The notes under the pieces were generated by a model that did no database searches, had not been told where the DNA came from, and saw nothing but the letters and a program-made list of their open reading frames with translations. From JBBSJZ01 sp041739875 (GTDB lineage: Bacteria > Planctomycetota > Planctomycetia > Pirellulales > Pirellulaceae): DNA of 64,000 bases. A program made the translations under genes and the position numbers. The stretch is taken from positions 1-64,000 of the forward strand of contig JBGSNA010000221.1 of NCBI GenBank assembly GCA_041739875.1. Direction: 5' to 3'. Below are positions 1 to 7,259 of this stretch, piece by piece (position 1 is the stretch's first letter; each line of letters opens with the position of its first letter).

Positions 1-52
1 CGCTGACCCGTAAGGGCTTTTGAAATGTCGGTAGATTCAAGTTTTTGTGGGC

Positions 53-301
53 TTAGCCGCTATGCGGTACCAGCCAATGTTCGTGCAGCCAAGCGACTTC
101 CGCTCGCAGGGCTGCACTTCGATTTGGGAATGGCCCCAGCATGGGGCCGTTCACGGGCGACATATCAGCCATCCAGTGGCCTTGGTCGTTGGGTTCCACG
201 TGAGAGCCACGTTGAATGTCGAGTGTCCCAAGCGATGACAAGTCCATCTCTTCGCTGTAGACGCAGCGGCAGGTGCCGCTGGTTGAAAAGATCAACTCCA
301 T
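53..301 (-). CDS. Small conserved protein, last visible gene of a Ycf46/DUF1257 operon
   Basis: An 82-residue protein of unknown function. The composition is that of a folded small protein: a Cys pair near the N-terminus (T-C-R-C), a central RGSHVEP segment, an aromatic/acidic GHWMAD segment, a GPMLGPF segment and a C-terminal amphipathic helix ending in a WLHEHW motif. From memory, the RGSHVEP and LGPF segments recur in small proteins of mobile elements, but I cannot name a family. It lies 6 nt downstream of the 313-residue helical protein on the same strand, so it is probably the sixth gene of the operon that starts at 3845. The operon may continue past the left edge of the window. Confidence 0.7.
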   Translation of the reverse strand: MELIFSTSGTCRCVYSEEMDLSSLGTLDIQRGSHVEPNDQGHWMADMSPVNGPMLGPFPNRSAALRAEVAWLHEHWLVPHSG

Positions 302-307
302 GTTGAT

Positions 308-1249
308 CTACTTCGTGCGTCGCAGGATGTTGCGACGGGGTCGGTCGACCATCAAACCATCAAGCGATGACTGCACGGCCGCGAGCTGGCTCGTGATTTG
401 CTGACGTAGCGATTCGCTGTCCCGGAGGGTCTGTGGCGCCACGCCATCGATCACGCGCCGTGCCCGTTCGACAACCTGATCCAGTTCCTCGTTGGACCGG
501 ATGTTGAGCCGTTGGAACCGCTCGAAGAACTCGGAGAAGTTTTCGATTGCGGTGTCACGGAAGACTTTGGGCTTGCCATCCTCGCCCCCAGCCAACCTTT
601 CGGCCAAGTGCTCTACCATCTTGTTGAGCTCGTCCATGAAGGCGGCTTCGGCCAACTGTACCGCTTCGTCAAACCGCGTTTTCACGCGATCACACTCTTG
701 CTCGTACAGTTGCGGGTTGAGCCGTCTCAGGTACTCCGGTGGCTCGACGCTGGGGAATTCCCATGTGAGCTCAAAGAGGCCACGTAATGTGTCCGGGTAA
801 TCAGCATCGCAAAACAGATCACCCAATCGATCACGGGCCTCATGTTTGAGCTCTCCAAAGCGGGTATCGAGGTTATCGACTGCTTCGGCCAGCTCATCGC
901 GAAACGTTTGCATCCGTGCAGCGATCTGGTCCAGTGATCCTTGCGGCACCAACCGGATCGCCGGTTCCGGGTACGGCAGGCTCATGCCTTTGAAGTAGGC
1001 GGTTGCCTGCGTTCGCACCGACGTGACGGCACGGAAGCTGGCATCGCCGGTATCGATCAACTTTTTACCTGCGCTGATGTATTTGCCCTCGGCGTGGAAC
1101 GTATCCGCCGCCTGGGCTTTCTGTTCGGTCGACAACGACTTCCGTGTCCCGAACCAAGTGAACGACAGCCGCATCGCGGCCATCGTCATGCGAAGCTTAC
1201 CGCCGTGGTCACTTTGTGATTTAGGCGGATCAGCCAGAGTCTGTTGCAT
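308..1249 (-). CDS. Conserved alpha-helical protein (DUF3150-like), operon partner of AAA ATPase
   Basis: A 313-residue soluble protein without signal peptide. The reading frame is open to 1393, but the ATG at 1249 has an AAGGAG site 8 nt upstream, so the longer start is rejected. An N-terminal segment (SFTWFGTRKSL, then SAGKKLIDT and FKGMSLPYPEPAIRL) is followed by long charged helices, a FPSVEPPEYLRRL stretch and further helices to about residue 250, with coiled-coil potential. The layout resembles DUF3150-type helical proteins of phages and plasmids; that assignment is tentative. Its position next to an AAA ATPase suggests a substrate or adaptor of that ATPase, which is inference. No catalytic motif is apparent. 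Confidence 0.75.
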   Translation of the reverse strand: MQQTLADPPKSQSDHGGKLRMTMAAMRLSFTWFGTRKSLSTEQKAQAADTFHAEGKYISAGKKLIDTGDASFRAVTSVRTQATAYFKGMSLPYPEPAIRLVPQGSLDQIAARMQTFRDELAEAVDNLDTRFGELKHEARDRLGDLFCDADYPDTLRGLFELTWEFPSVEPPEYLRRLNPQLYEQECDRVKTRFDEAVQLAEAAFMDELNKMVEHLAERLAGGEDGKPKVFRDTAIENFSEFFERFQRLNIRSNEELDQVVERARRVIDGVAPQTLRDSESLRQQITSQLAAVQSSLDGLMVDRPRRNILRRTK

Positions 1250-1394
1250 GTTGAATTTCTCCTTGTCATAAATTGAAACAAGCCCGATGCACTGAGTGCG
1301 CCGGGCTGGTGGATGTTTGAATTGAGAGCTGAAATCTGGGCTAACGGTACAAATCACATTGCGGATCGCACTCTCGGTGTATCGCTCAGCCATC

Positions 1395-1718
1395 TCATGA
1401 AGGGCTTGTAGCCTCGCCGGGCTGGATGACAGGCGGAATCACCGTCAATGGCTGAATGTCAAGGGAAGCGAACGGTATGTCCTGCTCGGCGAGCAATCGA
1501 TTGGATAACACCTTGTCCGACCCCGTCGCCGTCAACACATACCGCAAATTCACCCGCTCCAATCGTTCGATCAAACCGGCGATCTCCGCAAGACCAAGGG
1601 GCACCACGCCAGGATCATCCATGTACGGACTCGCGACACTGGGGTTATGCACCGCGATCTCATCAGCCCAATACCTCAGTGCCGCCCGCAGTGTCGCTGC
1701 TTCGTGAATCGAAAGCAT
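1395..1718 (-). CDS. Small conserved helical protein between AAA ATPase and DUF3150-like gene
   Basis: A 107-residue protein of unknown function. The start was set at the ATG at 1718, which lies 10 nt after the stop of the AAA gene and has an AGAGG site upstream; the frame is open further but would overlap the ATPase. The N-terminal half is a helix (LRAALRYWADEI) followed by a Pro/Asp-rich loop (SPYMDDPGVVPLG) and a second helix (IAGLIERLERVNLRYVL). The C-terminus is Pro-rich. The tight spacing on both sides places it in the same transcript as the ATPase. No recognised family. Confidence 0.65.
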   Translation of the reverse strand: MLSIHEAATLRAALRYWADEIAVHNPSVASPYMDDPGVVPLGLAEIAGLIERLERVNLRYVLTATGSDKVLSNRLLAEQDIPFASLDIQPLTVIPPVIQPGEATSPS

Positions 1719-1728
1719 TGCTGAACCT

Positions 1729-3219
1729 CTAATTCTCGGAAGGCTCGCCGCGGGCAACGCTGCGACGCGGCGCACGGCCTTTGTTGCGGTACTGATAGAC
1801 TCCGGCCTGATCAGCGTCGAGGCAACGACCAGTGGCCCACTTACGCAGGCCCTCGATCGACTCCGCCGCCGTCACGGCCACGGGGACGACGTTGGTCGCG
1901 GCCTGCACGATGGGTACATCAAGCAAGGCAGCCAAGCGGCAACACGCCCGCACCTCGGCTCCCGTCCAAGCCTCGTCGGTTGGCTTTCGCTGCGCCGGAT
2001 CGAGCTCGAACAGGTTGAGGTACATCGACCAGATGGCGTCCTTTTGTTCCCGGCCGGGCAGGTCCACAAAGAAAGTCCCGTCAAAGCGTTCGCTACGACT
2101 GAACTCCGGTGGCAACCGTGACGCATCGTTGCTAGTGCAAACAACGAACACGTCCGACTCGTGGTCGTTGAGCCAGCCCAAGACGGTGCCAAACATTCGC
2201 GATGAAACGCCACTATCGCCTGATCCAGAACCGCTCACACCAGCGAAGGCTTTCTCGACCTCGTCGATCATTAACACGCATGGTGCCATCGCATCAACGA
2301 TCTGCAGCGCCTGGCGAGTACGTTCTTCACTTTGCCCCACAAGTGATCCGAGTAGGCTGCCGACGTCCAATTGCAACACTGGCCGCCCCACTTCCTTGCC
2401 GAGTGCTTTGCAGAACTCGCTCTTGCCACATCCTGGCGGCGACAGCAGCATCACACCACGCGGGCGTGTGAGCTTGCTGCCACGGTTCGATTGCAACAAG
2501 GCACGCCGTGTGAACGCCTTCAATGACGCCAAGCCACCGAGAGCCCCGAAGTCCGCGTCACCTCGGTAAAGTTGCAGTGTTCCAGCCTTGGTAAGCATCT
2601 GAGACTTTTGCTGCCACAGTGTCTCGGCAGTGAGGCAGTTGTCACGCACCAGTGACAAGGCAAATGCGTTCTCAGCCTCGAAGCGGGTCAACCCCGTCGC
2701 AGCATCGAGCACACGATCGAACATGTCGCCCTCGGGTAATTCGCCGGGTTCGGTGGCTACGGCGGCTGCGATCTCACGCAACTGATCCCGTGACGGTAGC
2801 TCGTGATCGATTACGACGAACAACTTTTCCAGCTCGACCGGTAACTGCACCACCGGCGCCAGCACCACCAGGATCGACCGCGACTGCTTGCCAGTGATGA
2901 CCTGATGAGCCACTGCCTGAACGATTTCCGCGGATTGCAGGAACCGGTGGAAGTTTTCCAAAACGAGGATCGTGGTTTCGTTCTCATCGGATAGTGCCCC
3001 GGCGGCGCGAACCGCCGTCAGCGGATCATTGACGTCCGTTTGGACGCCCTGGTCACCGCATCGCAGACCGGACGCGATATTCCAATTAGCCAGTCGCCAG
3101 CCCTCACGCTGGCACAGTTGGCCAATTTCCTGAATCGCGTCGACATGCTCATGCGACGTGATCCAAATTCCAGAGAAGCACGCGCGTACGTACTCCTCCA
3201 GCCGCTGCGTTAGCGACAT
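1729..3219 (-). CDS. AAA+ ATPase, Ycf46-like
   Basis: A 496-residue AAA+ ATPase with the architecture of Ycf46-type proteins (a family known from plastids, cyanobacteria and scattered bacteria, function unresolved): an N-terminal degenerate nucleotide-binding-like region (residues 1-150, including TTILVLENFHRFL), a helical linker and a C-terminal ATPase core. Walker A is PPGCGKSE at about 261-268, Walker B is VLMIDE at about 315-320, followed by a sensor-1 type CTSN and an arginine-finger segment RSERFDG. The start is the ATG at 3219 with AAGGAG upstream. It is probably the motor of the operon; neighbours DUF2997 and DUF1257 lie immediately upstream. Confidence 0.88.
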   Translation of the reverse strand: MSLTQRLEEYVRACFSGIWITSHEHVDAIQEIGQLCQREGWRLANWNIASGLRCGDQGVQTDVNDPLTAVRAAGALSDENETTILVLENFHRFLQSAEIVQAVAHQVITGKQSRSILVVLAPVVQLPVELEKLFVVIDHELPSRDQLREIAAAVATEPGELPEGDMFDRVLDAATGLTRFEAENAFALSLVRDNCLTAETLWQQKSQMLTKAGTLQLYRGDADFGALGGLASLKAFTRRALLQSNRGSKLTRPRGVMLLSPPGCGKSEFCKALGKEVGRPVLQLDVGSLLGSLVGQSEERTRQALQIVDAMAPCVLMIDEVEKAFAGVSGSGSGDSGVSSRMFGTVLGWLNDHESDVFVVCTSNDASRLPPEFSRSERFDGTFFVDLPGREQKDAIWSMYLNLFELDPAQRKPTDEAWTGAEVRACCRLAALLDVPIVQAATNVVPVAVTAAESIEGLRKWATGRCLDADQAGVYQYRNKGRAPRRSVARGEPSEN

Positions 3220-3291
3220 AGTTGTCTCCTTGGGTATTGTTGGTGAAACGTGGCCGCAGAGTGTAGCCACGAAAAAGAAAAGGCCGAGCGA

Positions 3292-3480
3292 CTACTCGCT
3301 GGCCCGCTGCTGTTGCTTGGTAGCAACCTGGTGAAACTCGGGTTTCAGCTGCTCATGGGTCGATTGCCCCAGAGCCTTTTCAAGGAAGCGGCTCGCCTCG
3401 CGGCAATCGCTACCAGCGAAGCCGTTGGTTTCCACACGGCTCTGCCCATCGGGTGCGATGATGACTTCAATTGTCTTCAC
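3292..3480 (-). CDS. DUF2997 family protein
   Basis: A 62-residue protein matching the DUF2997 pattern: a beta-strand start MKTIEVIIAPDG, then VETNGFAG, then SCREASRFLE-like (here DCREASRFLEKALG) and a charged tail. The family has no known function but is repeatedly encoded beside DUF1257 proteins and AAA ATPases, exactly as here. Its start codon overlaps the stop of the DUF1257 gene by 4 nt (ATGA type), which indicates translational coupling. The small beta-strand/helix form would suit a modifier or adaptor, but that is speculation. Confidence 0.85.
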   Translation of the reverse strand: MKTIEVIIAPDGQSRVETNGFAGSDCREASRFLEKALGQSTHEQLKPEFHQVATKQQQRASE

Positions 3481-3845
3481 GCGGCACCTCCAACGTTGAT
3501 AGTTAACTTGATCGAACCATCGGCCAGTGGTTGTTCGATCACCGAATGACCGTTACGACGAGCCTCGATCGTGGCCCGCTCAACCGCGTACGCCTGCAAG
3601 AACTGATCGAGCCGAGCCCGATCGCCCCAGTGGCCTTCGTAGTTATCGAACTCGACCTTTCCGGTATTCACATCGCAAACCACCGGGTACCGCCACTTCT
3701 CGAGCTGAATGACCCAGCCGGTCTTCGCTCCCGAGAACAGCCGAGCCTCGCCAAAGTGTGGCTCAGCCAACTTCAATCGCGAACAGGCCGACCTAATCGA
3801 AACCGGATCACGAACTTGCGTCTGAATCTCCACGACGTGTGACAC
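3477..3845 (-). CDS. DUF1257 (Ycf35-like) protein
   Basis: A 122-residue protein with the hallmarks of DUF1257/Ycf35: an N-terminal SHVVEIQTQVRD strand, an ACSRL helix, a WVIQLEKWRYPVV segment, FDNYEGHWGD and a C-terminal tail that reads out a ligand-binding-like beta hairpin (IEQPLADGSIKLTI). Function is unknown; plastid and cyanobacterial homologues exist. It is the first gene of the six-gene minus-strand operon; its promoter must lie in 3846-3960, opposite the helicase remnant. The stop overlaps the start of the DUF2997 gene by 4 nt. Confidence 0.87.
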   Translation of the reverse strand: MSHVVEIQTQVRDPVSIRSACSRLKLAEPHFGEARLFSGAKTGWVIQLEKWRYPVVCDVNTGKVEFDNYEGHWGDRARLDQFLQAYAVERATIEARRNGHSVIEQPLADGSIKLTINVGGAA

Positions 3846-3958
3846 GTCAAACTCCCTGATAAATAGCCAAAACTGGCACAGGCAGTCGCTCCAAGGCGAC
3901 TGCTGACAGCTATGCCAGTCCCATCAAGGAATATGCCGCAAAATACGTCCAGGTTTAG

Positions 3959-4411
3959 TTCAGTAGCGGGATCGCGATCAACATCCGCGGCCAAGACCAA
4001 ATCCCGCGAGCACGCAAAGCAGTCCACACGTCTTCGGATCTGACCGGCACTGGGCTGGGCGCCATTGCGACGGTGGCAATGCGCGCGGCGAAGGAGTTGG
4101 AGTTCCGCAGCGTCGCGGTAATGGCCTGCGATGATGATATCATTCCACTATCGGATCGCATCGTCGCCATCTGCGACCAATCTGATCCCGAAGACATCTA
4201 CTATACCGAACGGCACCTCCTATACCTCGCTTTCGCCCGTGGTGATGCAGCAACACGACGCTCCAAATCGAATGTCTATGCCGAAAGCCGCTCGGTGGGA
4301 TTACACGCCATCATTAAGGCCGCCCGGAGCTATTCCCAGGGAGATCTGATGCTGTACCAAGGCATCGCCGCGTATTTGGATGCGAGTCACTTGCCCAAGC
4401 TCCATCGTTAG
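3959..4411 (+). pseudogene. C-terminal remnant of UvrD/Rep-type helicase
   Basis: The frame between the TAG at 3956-3958 and the stop at 4409-4411 encodes sequence that resembles the C-terminal quarter of a superfamily I helicase: an IRGQDQIPRARKAV-like segment, AAKELEFRSVAVMACDDD (compare the usual AKGLEFRAVAVMACDDE of motif V region) and ETERHLLY-type YTERHLLYLA (compare TERHLLYVACTRA, motif VI). The motif VI arginines are lost: LAFARGD replaces VACTRARD, and everything after is unrelated. The N-terminal ATPase core is missing and there is no convincing start. This is therefore a decayed fragment, not a working helicase. It points to loss of genes inside the mobile element. Confidence 0.7.
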
Positions 4412-5007
4412 CCCCGCCAAAACGGCGTGGGGACCAAGTGCTGTTACATGTAGTTGCGTCTCGTGGGCATTGGCGACGTCTTCGAATCACCAGTTGAAAT
4501 CAATTGCTGCGCATCAGCCCATATGTGAATTTTCAAATAATTCAGGCAAGCAACTCTTGAAACGTACTTTACCTCACCTTACCATTCAGTCGCCAGCACA
4601 AAGTGCCAACGGCTCGCGGCCTAACAGCCGCCTTTTCGCAAATCTGGACGATTTCAGCCCAAACCCTTGCGAATACTTCAAATTGTGGACCTTGAGAGTC
4701 TCGTGAACTGCCCGCAATTGTAAAGCGGCGTTCCCGTCAAAAAAACCTCGTCTAGTCCACGGCGCCAGTAGGTGCCTTACACCCCTTTGATTGATTTTCT
4801 GGCAAGTCTGGCTGAATGCTCGGCTCGTTTCTGACACCGACGAACGAATCGTTCAGGTAGTCAACGCAAGCCAAAGAAATCAGTCGCACCGCCGCCTAAG
4901 ACGCTGGCGCGGTTATTCCAAAACTGGCCAAGAGGGTCTCAGCCAGGCATCGGCGTTCGCCATGCCACAGAGCTTACTTCCTAAAGAACACTTTTTGAAA
5001 ACAAGCA
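4412..5007 (+). other. Gene-free stretch downstream of helicase remnant
   Basis: About 600 nt without a convincing reading frame on either strand. A short GC-rich imperfect hairpin (CCCCGCC and GGCGTGGGG arms, 4412-4432) directly follows the helicase fragment and might be its old terminator, but no T-run follows it. The remainder shows no codon bias that I can recognise and is probably decayed element DNA plus the promoter of the DUF5131 gene. Confidence 0.4.
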
Positions 5008-6171
5008 ATGTCAGTTAAAACAGAAATTCAATGGTGCGACAGCACGATCAATCCCATCATGGGATGTGCCCGTTGCGAGCTCTACCATTCACCGGAGCAG
5101 GTGCTCACAGGGATTGATCAAGATCTGCTAAGTGCAGGTACACGCGGCTGGCAGGAGGGAACCGCCTTAGAGCACATGACGCGGGTCATTGCCGCTGCTT
5201 GGCAAAAGCTTCTCGAGTCCGGCGTGGAACCAGGCGTAGGTCATCGAAACGAGCTGACCACCACCAACGTCCACCACCTGCGTCATGAGTTTGGGGCATC
5301 TGTTGCACAGCAGTTTGGCGACAAAGCCGGAAAACTCGCAGTCGCAGCAATCGAGCGCCAGCTTTCATGCTATGCCGCACAACTACATGCTAATCGTGGG
5401 TTCAACATCGCCAAGCCGAATCGCAAGCCCAACAAAGGTTACGCTCCGACGTTTGAACAGCTCACTCAATTCCCCGGCCGCTTGGCCGACGCATCTAAAT
5501 GGAAGGACTTGAGCGGAACGGATCGTCCAAAGAAACCATGGCTTAACGGCTTGCCCCGACACATATTTGTGTCGGATATGGGGGACGCGTTCTCACGAAA
5601 GCAGGATTTCGACTTCCTGCGGGATGAAGTGCCCGCTTTCCAGACCCCAAAAGGGCAGCGGCACCTTTGGCTTTGGCTAACCAAGCGCCCACATATCATG
5701 GGACAGTTCGCTGAGTTGATCGGTGGCTTTCCATCAAACGTTTGTGCCATGACGTCAGTGACCTCCAGTCGAAACCTGAGCCGTGTCGACGCTCTGAGAA
5801 CTGTCGACGCTCAGGTTCGAGGCTTGTCTATCGAACCACTTTGGGAGTCAGTAGCTGACCGCATCGACTTAACCGGCATCGATTGGGTGATTGTCGGTGG
5901 CGAGAGCGGAGCCAAGGCGAACGTAGAGCCGTTTCACCTGGAATGGGCGAGTGAGCTGCGAGACCTGTGCGAGAAACAGGGGGTCGCGTTCTTCATGAAG
6001 CAGATGGGACGCCGTCCAGTTCATAAGGGCGTCGAGCTAAAGCTCAAAGACGCGCACGGTGGTGATTGGAGCGAGTGGCCCCCAGAGCTTCGCGTTCGCG
6101 ATATGCCGTCCTACTCTCATCGGTACGCGTCGATGCGCGAGAGACATGCCCACGGCCTCCTGGCATCGTAG
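5008..6171 (+). CDS. DUF5131 (phage Gp37/Gp68) family protein, three-Cys motif type
   Basis: A 387-residue protein of the Gp37/Gp68 family (DUF5131). The family signature is clear: IQWCDSTINPIMGC with C20 and C23, a third cysteine in a CYA triplet (C121), then YAPTFEQLTQFPGRL, FVSDMGDAF, a LWLWLTKRP segment, an RGLSIEPLW segment, DWVIVGGESG and FFMKQMGRRP. It is of the long subtype, with about 97 residues between CxxC and CYA. The reaction is unknown. In many genomes such proteins sit beside a three-Cys-motif partner (TcmP) gene, which is not present here. The ATG at 5008 has only a weak ribosome-binding site. It stands alone between two minus-strand gene groups. Confidence 0.88.
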   Translation: MSVKTEIQWCDSTINPIMGCARCELYHSPEQVLTGIDQDLLSAGTRGWQEGTALEHMTRVIAAAWQKLLESGVEPGVGHRNELTTTNVHHLRHEFGASVAQQFGDKAGKLAVAAIERQLSCYAAQLHANRGFNIAKPNRKPNKGYAPTFEQLTQFPGRLADASKWKDLSGTDRPKKPWLNGLPRHIFVSDMGDAFSRKQDFDFLRDEVPAFQTPKGQRHLWLWLTKRPHIMGQFAELIGGFPSNVCAMTSVTSSRNLSRVDALRTVDAQVRGLSIEPLWESVADRIDLTGIDWVIVGGESGAKANVEPFHLEWASELRDLCEKQGVAFFMKQMGRRPVHKGVELKLKDAHGGDWSEWPPELRVRDMPSYSHRYASMRERHAHGLLAS

Positions 6172-6296
6172 CTCGCTATAGCAAACCGTTCGTACTCGGT
6201 CGGCTCCAACTGCCGGTAGTCGACCGAGCGTTGCCACCATGTGCTAACCCGAAGATGACGCCGCAGAAATCGCTGGGATCTGAGATCCCAACACCT

Positions 6297-7259
6297 CTAC
6301 AACAGAATTGGACGTTGCCCTTCTTGTTCCCTAATCTCTTGGCGATGACGTTCCGCCTGCAATTGAAGTGTGCCCATGACACCCTCACCATAGTACTCGG
6401 TCGACATTTGTGGCGGATCTACGAAGAAGCGTTGCGTTTCCGCCGCGTCACCAACTTTGAACCAACAGTCGTTAGTTCGCTTAATCACAAGTGGTTTGGC
6501 ATTTGGCTGCCTGGGTTTAGCACAATCAAACCGCAGCCATCCTTCCAGATTCATGGTTCCAAGCGAGAAGCACGAGTAGAATTTCTCGGGGAACCAATTT
6601 GCGATGTCAGCTTTCTGCGGTGGAATCAACGCTCGATATTGCGAATTGAACGCCGCGCCACGAAAGTGGTGCGTCAACCAAACAGGACATGAATGCCTAC
6701 CCGCAAAAAGCTTCAGGCCAGTCAAGTAGCTCTTTAGTCTCTTTGCAAGATGAATATGTGGTTTTTCGGCTCGAACAGTGCTTTCCGATGCGTTAATGTA
6801 GGTATCAAGACCGTCAATGACGATGCCGCTCAGTTTGGTGTTTTTTCCAAGCTTTTGCGAAATGGAATCGCCGTGTATACGGAATTTTCCATCCCGATTG
6901 CACGTGGGGGCGTACTCCTCTTTGAAAACCATGAGGCCTCGCTGGACCAACATTTCAACTGTGGCCGCCGAAGTCTGCCCAGCACCCAGTTCCTCAATGT
7001 TGTTTATTCGCTTAACCAGGAAATCGCTTATGCGATCCACAAAGCGACGAGGTGCCTCACCAAATGCCAACACTGCAATTTTCCCCGTATCCGAACCATT
7101 GCGACTGGGGCTACATCCGTCGATCAACATTTTCCCCGTAATTCCGGCGAGAAGTGTAGATCCTCCAGCACCAGTTGGGTGAAGTATTGCATTGAGTCGA
7201 GTGTGATCAAGTTGAACGTTAAGCAATGACAATATCGGATCGTTATCTAGTCCTGACAT
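6297..7259 (-). CDS. RecA-like P-loop protein with degenerate Walker A
   Basis: A 320-residue protein that resembles a RecA/KaiC-type ATPase. The expected phosphate loop is HPTGAGGST near residue 28: glycine stands where the Walker A lysine should be (codon GGA, read directly from the minus strand). A Walker B-like segment, LSGIVIDGLDTYI, follows near residue 145, and a WLTHHFRG segment resembles motif 3 of this fold. Function unknown. Its start overlaps the stop of the upstream cysteine-cluster gene by 13 nt, so both are coupled in one transcript with the integrase. It may be a replication or mobilisation protein of the element, or an ATPase that has lost activity. Confidence 0.65.
   Translation of the reverse strand: MSGLDNDPILSLLNVQLDHTRLNAILHPTGAGGSTLLAGITGKMLIDGCSPSRNGSDTGKIAVLAFGEAPRRFVDRISDFLVKRINNIEELGAGQTSAATVEMLVQRGLMVFKEEYAPTCNRDGKFRIHGDSISQKLGKNTKLSGIVIDGLDTYINASESTVRAEKPHIHLAKRLKSYLTGLKLFAGRHSCPVWLTHHFRGAAFNSQYRALIPPQKADIANWFPEKFYSCFSLGTMNLEGWLRFDCAKPRQPNAKPLVIKRTNDCWFKVGDAAETQRFFVDPPQMSTEYYGEGVMGTLQLQAERHRQEIREQEGQRPILL

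Noticed and set aside
1832..2569. 245-codon plus-strand frame
   Set aside because: Lies entirely opposite the AAA ATPase gene; Arg/Ser/Pro-rich low-quality translation without a family match.
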